Assembly (NCBI RefSeq): GCF_012911005.2
Contig: NZ_WTVS01000023.1
Coordinates: 22,258-86,257, forward strand
Length of the DNA: 64,000 nt
From: Aromatoleum toluolicum
GTDB lineage: Bacteria; Pseudomonadota; Gammaproteobacteria; Burkholderiales; Rhodocyclaceae
Direction: 5' to 3'
This document shows, piece by piece, positions 34,777 to 42,111 of this stretch (within the stretch, counting starts at the first letter, position 1; each line of letters begins with the position of its first letter). The notes below the pieces were generated by a model. The model was not told where the DNA came from. It was given only the letters and a program-made list of their open reading frames with translations, and did no database searches. A program made the position numbers and the translations under genes.

Positions 34777-35055
34777 ATGATAAGAACCTTTGCCCACAAG
34801 GGGCTGCAGGCGTTCTTCGAGAGTGGCAGCGAGGCAGGGATTCAACCGCACCACGCGCCGAGGCTTCAGCGCCTGCTTGTGAGGCTGGATCTATCCCGAG
34901 CGCCGGAGGATATGAATGTGCCGGGATGGCGACTTCACCCGCTCGCGGGAGACCTTGCCGGTCACTATGCCGTGACGGTAAATGGCAATTGGCGCCTGAC
35001 GTTCCGATTTGAGGGAGAGGACGCCGTTCTGGTGGATTACCAGGACTACCACTGA
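34777..35055 (+). CDS. higB: HigB-type toxin (RelE/ParE superfamily)
   Basis: A 92-aa toxin of the plasmid-maintenance HigB family, predicted to be a ribosome-dependent mRNA endonuclease. The family pattern is clear: MIRTFAHKGLQAFFESGS, APEDMNVPGWRLHPLAGDL, VNGNWRLTFRFEG and the terminal VDYQDYH with the catalytic C-terminal His. The ATG at 34777 matches the usual family N-terminus; a TTG two codons upstream is possible. The antitoxin gene follows after 11 bp. Toxin-first order is the rule for HigBA. The pair lies outside the adjacent integrated element. Confidence 0.9.
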   Translation: MIRTFAHKGLQAFFESGSEAGIQPHHAPRLQRLLVRLDLSRAPEDMNVPGWRLHPLAGDLAGHYAVTVNGNWRLTFRFEGEDAVLVDYQDYH

Positions 35056-35066
35056 GGAAAATTGAA

Positions 35067-35375
35067 ATGACAACCATGCACAACCCGCCGCATCCTGGTG
35101 AGACCTTGCGCGAGGACGTGCTGCCGGCTCTCGGACTGACCGTTACGGAAGCTGCCGAGCAGCTTGGCGTGACGCGCGCTGCGTTGTCGCGTGTGCTGAA
35201 CTGCCGCGCTGCCATCTCGCCGGAAATGGCGCTTCGAATCGAAGCCTGGCTCGGAGTCGAAAATGGCGGTCGCGCGGATGTGTGGCTCGGCCAGCAGGCT
35301 GCTTATGACCTCTCGAAGGCGCGTAGTGCTGGCATCCCCGCAGTGAAGCGCGCTCCTGAACTACTCGCAGTCTGA
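35067..35375 (+). CDS. higA: HigA-type antitoxin (XRE family)
   Basis: A 102-aa antitoxin of the HigA/VapI type. It begins HNPPHPGETLREDVLPALGL, then has an XRE helix-turn-helix (TVTEAAEQLGVTRAALSRVLNCRAAISPEMALRIEAWLG), and a C-terminal toxin-neutralising tail. AGGAAAATTG precedes the ATG. It would bind HigB and repress the operon. The 34777 start region contains the palindrome ATCATGAT, a possible operator. The end of the gene is about 160 bp from the left att repeat of the integrated element. Confidence 0.9.
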   Translation: MTTMHNPPHPGETLREDVLPALGLTVTEAAEQLGVTRAALSRVLNCRAAISPEMALRIEAWLGVENGGRADVWLGQQAAYDLSKARSAGIPAVKRAPELLAV

Positions 35376-35537
35376 CCGACGCGCTTTCGACATGACGGCC
35401 GCGCACAACCGGAGTGTCCCGGTGAATAGCACGCATTGCCCGGCAGGGCCTCGGTGAAATTGCTTACACGGGGCGGACGCAGTGCCCGTAAGCAGCGTAG
35501 CCGGACCATCAGGATCGGGCTATCGCTCTGATTTGTC

Positions 35538-35587
35538 TGGTGCCGACAATCTGACTCGAACAGATGACCTACCGCTTACAAGGCGGT
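35538..35587. repeat. Left attachment site: 50-bp tRNA-Thr 3'-end fragment
   Basis: These 50 bases are identical to 54596-54645, the 3' half of the tRNA-Thr gene from the anticodon stem to the CCA end. The identity stops exactly at both sides. The fragment cannot encode a tRNA since the D-arm and 5' acceptor strand are missing. It is the core left by site-specific integration. Confidence 0.9.
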
Positions 35588-35661
35588 AAAAACCCATATT
35601 TCTTGGCATTGATCCGTGTTGATATAAATTCGTAAGGTACTGATGTGCAACAAAAACATAT

Positions 35662-35667
35662 TATAAT
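35662..35667 (+). promoter_or_regulatory. Candidate -10 box of the integrase promoter
   Basis: A perfect TATAAT in an A+T-rich stretch 90 bp upstream of the integrase ATG. The matching -35 region is weak (ACTGAT at 17-bp spacing), so an activator or an element-encoded factor could be needed. Confidence 0.35.
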
Positions 35668-35699
35668 GACGTTGATGGGGATGAAGGGGGATTGATTGT

Positions 35700-35721
35700 A
35701 TTCCTACCCAATTCCTACCCA
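35700..35721. repeat. Tandem ATTCCTACCCA repeats, candidate integrase arm sites (left)
   Basis: Two adjacent perfect copies of ATTCCTACCCA at 35700-35710 and 35711-35721, inside the left end of the element. A near-identical pair in the same orientation sits inside the right end at 54505-54526. Paired short repeats flanking the core at both ends are typical arm-type binding sites of tyrosine integrases. Confidence 0.55.
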
Positions 35722-35757
35722 GCGCACTTCCGACATCTTTCAACGGGGCTCATCACC

Positions 35758-37119
35758 ATGCCGAGGGAACGTCTCACTGATACAAGGGTAGCCAACTTCC
35801 GTCCCCCGAAAGAGGCCTTGCTGCGCGACACGGAGTCGCATCTCGCAGTGCGAGCGCGGCCGACCGGATCGAAGGTGTTCGTGTTCATGAGCACCCTGAA
35901 CTACAAGGACATCCGGATCACGATCGGTGAGGTCGGAGCGGTTGCACTGGCAGATGCGCGCCGCAAGGCCCAAGCATGGCAGGAGCTCGTTGATCAAGGC
36001 AGGGATCCGCGCGACGTGATCCAAGAGCAGGCGCGCCAAGACGAGAGGGAAAGGGCCGCACGCGCTGCAGAATTGGAGGCGCAGGCCCGCGATGCGTCAG
36101 CGAAGGCGGTAACCGTGGGCGAGGCGTGGGCTGCGTACCTTGAGGCGCGCGGCCCGAAGTGGGGGGAGCGCCATATGCGTAACCATCTTGCCATGGCGAA
36201 AGCTGGCGGAGAGCCGCGGGGCAGGGGGCGGCGCAAGGGGGAATCCGAAACGGTACAGCCTGGTCCGCTCTATCCGCTGCTCGCCATACGCCTCTGCGAG
36301 CTCGACGCTGAAAAGGTGAAAGCCTGGCTTGAGCCACTAGCCGAGCGCACGCCGACACAGGCTGCGCAGACCTATAGGGCCCTGCGCGCATTTCTCAGTT
36401 GGTGTGGCGATCAGCCTGAATTTTGCGCTGTCACGCACTCGGACGCCTGCAATCGCCGCATGGCACGCGACACCTTACCCAGGGCTCGCGCTAAGGATGA
36501 CTGCCTGCAGCGCGAGCAACTCGCGGGGTGGTTTCTCGAGGTCAAGAAGATCGGAAACCCGATCATCGCGGCGTATCTGCAGGCGTTGCTCTTGACCGGT
36601 GCGCGGCGCGAAGAACTTGCCGGTCTCCGATGGGAGGACGTCGACTTCAAATGGAAGAGTCTGACCATCCGTGACAAGGTGGAGGGCGAGCGCACCATTC
36701 CGCTGACACCCTACGTGGCTTCTGTGCTGGTTCCACTGCCACGCCGAACCATCGTTCGCGACGGTGAGCAGGTTTCCCTGCCGTGGGTCTTCAGCAGCCC
36801 CACGGCTGCGTCCGGCCGGCTGCAAGAGCCACGCATTCAGCACGTTAAAGCACTCAGTGCCGCTGGCCTTCCGCATCTGTCCCTGCATGGCCTGCGCCGA
36901 TCATTCGCCACGCTTGCCGAGTGGGTGGAGGCTCCCGCTGGTATCGTCGCGCAGATCATGGGGCACAAGCCGAGCGCTATCGCGGAAAAGCATTATCGGC
37001 GCCGACCACTGGACCTGTTGCGCATGTGGCACACAAAAATCGAGGAATGGATTCTCGAGCAGGCTGGTATCGAACTGCCGAGCGCAGAGCAGGTGGCCAG
37101 GATGCGCGTCCTGCCGTGA
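35758..37119 (+). CDS. int: Tyrosine recombinase / integrase (P4-like family)
   Basis: A 453-aa site-specific recombinase. The ATG at 35758 gives the usual N-terminus (RLTDTRVANFRPPKE), an arm-DNA-binding DUF4102-type domain to about residue 85. Core-binding helices follow, then a C-terminal catalytic domain. Catalytic residues are seen as Arg in LLTGARREELAGLRW, the HGLR His/Arg pair, the His in IMGHKP, and the nucleophile Tyr in KHYRRR. It would excise and integrate the element at the 50-bp tRNA-Thr core. A longer frame from 35692 runs through the ATTCCTACCCA repeats and is less likely to be translated. Confidence 0.93.
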   Translation: MPRERLTDTRVANFRPPKEALLRDTESHLAVRARPTGSKVFVFMSTLNYKDIRITIGEVGAVALADARRKAQAWQELVDQGRDPRDVIQEQARQDERERAARAAELEAQARDASAKAVTVGEAWAAYLEARGPKWGERHMRNHLAMAKAGGEPRGRGRRKGESETVQPGPLYPLLAIRLCELDAEKVKAWLEPLAERTPTQAAQTYRALRAFLSWCGDQPEFCAVTHSDACNRRMARDTLPRARAKDDCLQREQLAGWFLEVKKIGNPIIAAYLQALLLTGARREELAGLRWEDVDFKWKSLTIRDKVEGERTIPLTPYVASVLVPLPRRTIVRDGEQVSLPWVFSSPTAASGRLQEPRIQHVKALSAAGLPHLSLHGLRRSFATLAEWVEAPAGIVAQIMGHKPSAIAEKHYRRRPLDLLRMWHTKIEEWILEQAGIELPSAEQVARMRVLP

Positions 37120-37388
37120 ACTGTTCCATGTAATTCCACGTGAGCCGATCGGGGGCATTCGGGCCCGCGTACATTTTCATTCACCGCCCGCGCCTCCTCC
37201 ACATGAGGGTACTGCGCGCGAAGGTGGGTACGGCCAAGAGCAATCTGGCCGCTGCTCCTCTCTCTCTCCACCGGCAAATCTTAACGCCGAGCCGAAACGG
37301 CCCTAGGCAGGATGAGCCTGCGATAACGCTACCTTGACGAAACGCGGGAAGACCTCGCGTCGTTACTCGAATGCGGTCCGAGGCACCG

Positions 37389-37416
37389 TTGCATATCGCG
37401 GAATTTTGGATAACAT
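37389..37416 (+). promoter_or_regulatory. Candidate promoter for a short leader or small RNA
   Basis: TTGCAT (37389-37394) and TAACAT (37411-37416) are separated by 16 bp in a locally A+T-rich patch. Transcription from here would reach the strong terminator at 37510-37553 after about 130 nt without meeting a start codon of a credible gene. Confidence 0.3.
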
Positions 37417-37509
37417 AAACCCCGCAGCCGGAATTAGGGATGTCGCTGGCAGGACCGTAAGTCTTTGCCCCGACGCTAGGGATTCCGAGTAGTTTGGTGG
37501 TGTGCGACC

Positions 37510-37553
37510 AAGCGGCGGCACGAGATACGCTCGTGCTGCCGCTTTTGTTTTTT
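37510..37553 (+). terminator. Strong intrinsic terminator upstream of the replication operon
   Basis: A 15-bp stem with a single G-U pair is formed by 37510-37524 and 37530-37544 around the loop ATACG. It is followed by TTTTGTTTTTT. It is oriented with the operon and lies only 41 bp before its first start codon. It could end integrase transcripts, end a small RNA, or act as an attenuator for the genes downstream. Confidence 0.8.
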
Positions 37554-37593
37554 CAGGCTGCGCGAGCGACCCAAATTTTTTTTGGAGTTCGCA

Positions 37594-37812
37594 ATGCCCC
37601 CTATCCATCAGCGCACCGACCGCGGGTCGATCCTGCGCGCACATACCACTGAACAGGCTGCAACCCTCCTGCAGGTCAAGCCCCAGACCTTGCGTGCGGC
37701 GCTGTGCCGCGGTGGCAATTACCTCGGCATTACGCCGGTCAAGCGCGCCAACCGCTTCTTGGCTTGGCCGGCCGATCAGGTTGAAGCCGTTGCGCGCGGG
37801 GAGGTGGCCTGA
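37594..37812 (+). CDS. Small DNA-binding protein, AlpA/excisionase-like
   Basis: A 72-aa protein, start at 37594 behind TTGGAG. The segment TTEQAATLLQVKPQTLRAALCRGGNYLGI is a MerR/AlpA-type winged helix-turn-helix of the kind found in excisionases and in the AlpA-like activators of P4-type satellites. The end (RFLAWPADQVEAVARGEVA) is the typical wing. It is the first gene of the element's replication-like operon, directly after a strong terminator, so it may control excision or operon expression. Assignment is by pattern only. Confidence 0.65.
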   Translation: MPPIHQRTDRGSILRAHTTEQAATLLQVKPQTLRAALCRGGNYLGITPVKRANRFLAWPADQVEAVARGEVA

Positions 37813-37813
37813 G

Positions 37814-37927
37814 ATGAAAGCGCGCGCCATCATCAAGACCATGATCGTTCGCTCCGCCGCGGCGGGGCTGATCTCCCAAGCAGTGGCGAAGTGGATCATC
37901 AATCGCGGGGGCATGCTTCATGTCTGA
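37814..37927 (+). CDS. 37-aa hypothetical protein coupled to its neighbours
   Basis: A 37-residue ORF starting 1 bp after the preceding stop. Its last bases overlap the ATG of the ParB-like gene by 8 bp. The sequence is basic and moderately hydrophobic (KARAIIKTMIVRSAAAGLIS then QAVAKWIINRGG) and could form one amphipathic or membrane-binding helix. Tight packing between two element genes in the same orientation supports translation. No family recognised. Confidence 0.5.
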   Translation: MKARAIIKTMIVRSAAAGLISQAVAKWIINRGGMLHV

Positions 37928-38978
37928 GCATACCGCCCGTCCTGCCAGCGCTATCGCAACGCGCCTTCCCGTTCGCAAGTCTCTCGAACTCTCCCTGATC
38001 CGCCTCGACGGAGGTACCCAGCCGCGCGTCGAAATCAACCTCGATACCGTCGCCGAGTATGCCGAGGCGGCCGCCGAGCAGGCGAAGTTCCCCCCCATTG
38101 TGGTGTTCTTCGATGGGGCCGCTCACTGGCTCGCAGACGGTTTCCACCGCTACCACGGCACCAAGCAGGCCGGCTACCCGACCATCCTGGCCGAAATTCG
38201 CAACGGCGCCAAGCGTGACGCTGTGCTCTACGGCCTCAGCGCCAATACCCGTCACGGCCTGCGCGAAACCCGCGCCGACAAGCACCGCAAGATCGAGATC
38301 TTGCTTCGCGACGCCGAGTGGGTGGAGTGGGCAGATCGCGAGATTGCGCGCCGCTGCGGCGTTCATCACGAGACGGTGGCTGCAGTGCGTGCCGAACTCG
38401 AAGCATCTGGCGAAATTCGCCAGATAGAGGCCCGCACGGTCGAGCGCAATGGCACGATCTTCACGCAGTCCGCTCGCATCGAGCCGGCCGTATCCGACGA
38501 GGGCGTTCCGGTCGCGCATGACGAAGATCCCCACGCTGTCCCCCGTGCCGACAACGTCGACGGCCAGCAGCCCACCGCCCTTGCGCCCTCTTTCGCGATA
38601 CAAAACGCCCCCCAAAAGTCGGTCACGCCGCAGCAGCAGGCGGACCAAGCCGAGCCCGACGAGCCGCCGGCGGTGGCGCCGGAGCCGGGCGAGGTCGAGC
38701 GCCTGCGCGCCGAGGTAGCGGACCTGCGCGCTGCAAACGCAGAGCTCGCAAAGAACCTCGAGGATGCCGTCGCCGACAACGAGGCAATGACCCGCATCGT
38801 CGAGGCCGACGACAAGGTCACCGCCGCCCTCGCCGAAGCTGAGCAGTACCGCAAGCAGGTTTGTATGCTCGAGGAGCGCAATCGCGGGCTGACGAACGAA
38901 AAGAACGAGGCCGTCCGCGCCGTGAAGTATTGGAGAACGAAGGCCGAGGCGGCCGAGAAGCGTGAGGTGACGGTATGA
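37920..38978 (+). CDS. ParB-like nuclease-domain protein
   Basis: A 352-aa protein. Residues about 20-100 match the ParB/Sulfiredoxin fold, with DGFHRYHGTKQAGY as the CTP- or phosphate-binding motif. Residues about 115-165 hold a helix-turn-helix (WADREIARRCGVHHETVAAVRAEL). After a Pro-rich linker, residues about 255-345 form a long coiled coil. Stand-alone ParB-like proteins of this kind are frequent in phages and integrative elements, where they act in regulation or replication. No ParA partner is encoded. The start lies inside the 37-aa ORF and the stop overlaps the helicase gene by 4 bp, so the operon is translationally coupled. Confidence 0.75.
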   Translation: MSEHTARPASAIATRLPVRKSLELSLIRLDGGTQPRVEINLDTVAEYAEAAAEQAKFPPIVVFFDGAAHWLADGFHRYHGTKQAGYPTILAEIRNGAKRDAVLYGLSANTRHGLRETRADKHRKIEILLRDAEWVEWADREIARRCGVHHETVAAVRAELEASGEIRQIEARTVERNGTIFTQSARIEPAVSDEGVPVAHDEDPHAVPRADNVDGQQPTALAPSFAIQNAPQKSVTPQQQADQAEPDEPPAVAPEPGEVERLRAEVADLRAANAELAKNLEDAVADNEAMTRIVEADDKVTAALAEAEQYRKQVCMLEERNRGLTNEKNEAVRAVKYWRTKAEAAEKREVTV

Positions 38979-40498
38979 CGCTCACGCTTTTCGAACCGAA
39001 AATCGACTCGAATATCACCTTTCCGCCACCACGCGATTTTCAGGTCATCGCCCACGAGGCCCTGCGCGACGGCATCCGCCAAGGGCATCGGTGCCAATTG
39101 GCGATGGCGCCGACTGGGGCGGGCAAAGCGTACTTGGGCCTGCGAGTGTGCCACGAGGCCCTGCAGAAGGGCCGACGCGCCCTGTTTGTCGCCGATCGCG
39201 AGGCGTTGATCCAACAGGTGAGCGAAACCGCCGACCGCTATGGGCTAGTTAATCACGGGATCATCATGGCCGACCACTGGCGGACGAATCCGTCCATGCC
39301 GCTCCAGATCGCTTCCGTCCAAACGCTGGCATCGCGCGGTTGGCCTACGGCCGATGTGATTGTCATCGATGAATGCCACTCCATGTACTCGACGTGGACC
39401 GACCACGTGATGCGCACCCGCGCAGCGGTGGTGGGTCTGAGCGCGACGCCCTTCTCGCATGGCTTGGGCCGCATCTTCTCGCGCTTGGTCAATGCGACGA
39501 CCATGGCAGAGCTCGTCCGCGCCGGTGTTCTCGTGCCCATGCGCGTCTTTTCGTGCACGCGGCCGGACATGACTGGGGCCGAAACCTCCGGCGGTGAGTG
39601 GACCGAGAACGCGGCGGCCGAGCGTGGGATGGTGATCATCGGTGACGTCGTGGCCGAGTGGGCGCGATTCGCCTCCGACCGCAAGACGATCGTCTTCGGC
39701 GCCACCATCGCCCATTGTGAGGAAATCGCACGCCAGTTCAACGGCGTCGGAATCATGGCCGCGGTCTATTCGAGACACACCAAGCCCGAGGACCGTAGGG
39801 CGCTGCTCGCTGAGTATCGTAAGCCGGACAGTGCCATCCGGGTCCTCATTTCCGTGGAGGCATTGGCCAAAGGCTTCGACGTGCCTGACGTCGGTTGCGT
39901 GTGCGATTGCCGACCGTTGCGTAAATCGTTGAGCACGGCCATTCAGATGTGGGGGCGCGGCTTGCGTGCCTCGCCCGCGACCCGCAAAACCGACTGCATC
40001 CTCCTCGATTTCTCCGGGAACATCATCCGCTTCGCGGCCGACTTCGAGAACGTCTATCACAACGGCCTGGTCGCGCTGGATGACGGGGAAAAGCTGGACC
40101 GAACGATCCGCCGCGAGTCCGGCGAGACCGTGCCAAAGGCGTGCCCCGCATGCGGCTTCACTCCGTTCGCAGGCCGGTGCATGTCGTGCGGCCACGAGGC
40201 GAAATCGAAGTGCGACATCGAACACGAGGCCGGCGTCATGCGGGAGATCCGCATCGGCAAGACAAAGTACGCCGACGATGACCGCCACCTGTGGGAGCAG
40301 GTTGTCGCCTACGCCCGCGAGTACTCCGCTCCGGCAAAGCAATACGGCCGCGCCCGGTACCTCTACCGCGACATCGCCGGCGCCGAACCGCCGCAGACCT
40401 TCACGCTTGAAGGCACGCCCGCGGTGCCGATCACGCGCAACGTCGCCAACAAGATCCGCTCGATCAACATCGCCTACAGCCGGAGGTGTGTGGCATGA
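38975..40498 (+). CDS. DEAD/DEAH-type superfamily 2 helicase with zinc-finger motif
   Basis: A 507-aa SF2 helicase. Motif I reads APTGAGKAY (about residue 45): the usual Ser/Thr after the lysine is Ala, an unusual loss of a Mg-binding residue. Motif II is intact as VIVIDECHS, and motif III as GLSATPF. The C-terminal RecA domain has VEALAKGFDVPDV and QMWGRGLRAS (motif VI). Residues about 388-410 carry two CxxC pairs (CPACGF, CMSCGH), a probable zinc ribbon. The family is common beside primases in P4-like satellites and phages. It probably unwinds the element's origin, working with the TOPRIM protein encoded two genes downstream. Confidence 0.85.
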   Translation: MTLTLFEPKIDSNITFPPPRDFQVIAHEALRDGIRQGHRCQLAMAPTGAGKAYLGLRVCHEALQKGRRALFVADREALIQQVSETADRYGLVNHGIIMADHWRTNPSMPLQIASVQTLASRGWPTADVIVIDECHSMYSTWTDHVMRTRAAVVGLSATPFSHGLGRIFSRLVNATTMAELVRAGVLVPMRVFSCTRPDMTGAETSGGEWTENAAAERGMVIIGDVVAEWARFASDRKTIVFGATIAHCEEIARQFNGVGIMAAVYSRHTKPEDRRALLAEYRKPDSAIRVLISVEALAKGFDVPDVGCVCDCRPLRKSLSTAIQMWGRGLRASPATRKTDCILLDFSGNIIRFAADFENVYHNGLVALDDGEKLDRTIRRESGETVPKACPACGFTPFAGRCMSCGHEAKSKCDIEHEAGVMREIRIGKTKYADDDRHLWEQVVAYAREYSAPAKQYGRARYLYRDIAGAEPPQTFTLEGTPAVPITRNVANKIRSINIAYSRRCVA

Positions 40499-41193
40499 AG
40501 ACCCGCAAGCGCCGCGTCGCCGTTACTGGCTCCTGGCTGCCGCTCGGCCTCGAGTTTCTCCGCAGCCTGGCGTGCGCCGAATTGAGCCCGCATGGCGCCA
40601 AGCTGCTGCTCGATTGCCTGGCTAAGCTCGGCCCGAATGCCACTCGCAACGGCGACATCAGCCTCACGCCGAAGGCAATGGCTGTCCGCGGCTGGAGCAG
40701 CAAGTCGAGCCTCGGCGCCGCCGTGCAGGAACTGCTCGACCACGGCCTGCTCGTGCGCACCCGCCAAGGATCGAGGCTCGACTGCAGCCTGTTCGCCGTC
40801 ACCCTGTACCCGCTCGATTGCGACCTCGGGAAGCTCGACGAGGGCCCAGGCTCCTACCGCACGATCGACTACATGGGCGCGGGGGGCGGACTGGCCAACC
40901 CGCCTACCGAGGCTAAGCCGGCGAGCTGGCGGCGTAGCCGAAAAGGGGCGGCGACCGGGCACCGGAAGGAGGCAAAAATAAAAACGGTGACCCCGGGGCG
41001 GGACGAAATAGGGTCCGAACGTTCCGGGGCGGGACGAACGGCCGCAGAAAATTCGGCCGAGTTTTCGAGTTCGTCCCGGGGCGGGACAAAACCCGCCGTT
41101 TTCGCCGGTCTGATCGTCCCGCCCCGGGGCACCTTTATAGAGAGCCATCTCTCCGGGGTTTCTTCTGGCGTCTCTGGGAGGGGGACGGCATGA
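40495..41193 (+). CDS. Winged-helix protein of the replication operon, containing iteron-like DNA repeats
   Basis: A 232-aa protein, start at 40495 within the helicase stop (ATGA). Residues about 20-110 look like a winged helix-turn-helix (LSPHGAKLLLDCLA, SLTPKAMAVRGWSSKSSLGAAVQELLDHGLLVRTRQGS). Residues from about 150 are low-complexity, Gly/Arg/Ser-rich. The DNA encoding that tail carries four copies of a CCGGGGCGGGACRAA repeat. The N-terminal part may bind DNA as a replication initiator or regulator. The tail is probably constrained by the DNA repeats rather than by protein function. No close family recognised. Confidence 0.7.
   Translation: MKTRKRRVAVTGSWLPLGLEFLRSLACAELSPHGAKLLLDCLAKLGPNATRNGDISLTPKAMAVRGWSSKSSLGAAVQELLDHGLLVRTRQGSRLDCSLFAVTLYPLDCDLGKLDEGPGSYRTIDYMGAGGGLANPPTEAKPASWRRSRKGAATGHRKEAKIKTVTPGRDEIGSERSGAGRTAAENSAEFSSSSRGGTKPAVFAGLIVPPRGTFIESHLSGVSSGVSGRGTA
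40993..41127. repeat. Iteron-like repeats, candidate replication origin of the element
   Basis: Three direct copies of CCGGGGCGGGACRAA start at 40993, 41024 and 41076, and one inverted copy lies at 41114-41127. Direct copies are 31 and 52 bp apart, close to three and five helical turns, so they face the same side of the helix. They lie within the 3' part of a coding gene, just upstream of the TOPRIM primase gene. Confidence 0.6.
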
Positions 41194-42038
41194 GCGGCTT
41201 TATCAATTTTGCTCGGACCCATGACGTCGAGATTCGCGAGCTCCACCCGAGCGATCGGATCTGCCGCTGCCCGACAACGGCCCATCCGCGTTCGAAGAAC
41301 GGCGCGTACTGGTTCGATGGCACGCGCGGCTGGGTGCAGAACTGGGAGACCGGCGAGCCCGTCCAGTGGTGGAACGACCCGGCCGCTCGCCCGTGGACGG
41401 AGGCGGACAAGGCGCAGTGGGTAGCACAGCGTCAAGCGGCGGACGAAGCTCGCCTGCTCGATCAGCAACGTGCCTCCGCGCGGGCCGCGCAGCTGATCGC
41501 GCAGGCCGCGACCGACACGCACGGCTACCTGAAGGCCAAGGGCTTCCCCGAGGTGAAGGGACTGGTATTGCCGGACGGAAGCTTGACTATTCCGATGCGC
41601 GACGTGACAACGAATGCGCTCCTCGGCGCGCAAGTCATCCGCCTCGAAGACAACCGCTGGCAGAAGAAGATGCTGCCCGGCATGCGCGCCAAGGGGGCCG
41701 TGTTCGTGATCGGTCCGCGGCGCGCGGCCGAGTTTGTTCTGTGCGAAGGCTATGTGACTGGCCTGTCTATCGCGGCGGCTATTCGACTGTTGCGGCTCGA
41801 TATTAGCGTCATGGTCTGCTTCAGCGCCCAGAACCTCACCTACGTCGCCGGGATCGCGTGCGGCAGGCGCATGGTGTTCGCCGATCACGATGTCTCAGGC
41901 ACGGGAGAGCAAGCGGCACGCACGACCGGCTTGCCTTGGATGATGAGCCCGACCGTCGGCGAAGACGCGAACGACCTCCACCGTAGCGCAGGCCTGCTGG
42001 CCGTGGCGAAGTTGATCATGCACGCGCGAAAGCGCTGA
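41190..42038 (+). CDS. TOPRIM domain (primase-like) protein
   Basis: A 282-aa protein starting within the previous stop. Residues about 1-60 look like a degenerate primase-type region with CRCPTTAHPRSKNGAYWFDG. Residues about 165-265 are a TOPRIM fold. The catalytic Glu lies in FVLCEGYVTGLSIA, and the metal-binding DxD motif in MVFADHDVSGTGEQAA. The arrangement matches Toprim_3-type proteins of phages and plasmids that act in primer synthesis. No helicase or D5 domain is fused, unlike P4 alpha protein; the separate SF2 helicase gene upstream may supply that function. Confidence 0.8.
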   Translation: MSGFINFARTHDVEIRELHPSDRICRCPTTAHPRSKNGAYWFDGTRGWVQNWETGEPVQWWNDPAARPWTEADKAQWVAQRQAADEARLLDQQRASARAAQLIAQAATDTHGYLKAKGFPEVKGLVLPDGSLTIPMRDVTTNALLGAQVIRLEDNRWQKKMLPGMRAKGAVFVIGPRRAAEFVLCEGYVTGLSIAAAIRLLRLDISVMVCFSAQNLTYVAGIACGRRMVFADHDVSGTGEQAARTTGLPWMMSPTVGEDANDLHRSAGLLAVAKLIMHARKR

Positions 42039-42111
42039 TCGAAGGAATTACTGACACCCGCAGACGAGCCCGACCGCTATGACCAAGGCGACAAAATAGG
42101 AGATCGAAAAA

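Noticed and set aside
35538..35587. Second tRNA-Thr gene
   Set aside because: Only the 3' 50 bases are present. The D-arm and 5' acceptor strand are missing, so no functional tRNA can form; it is the att core.
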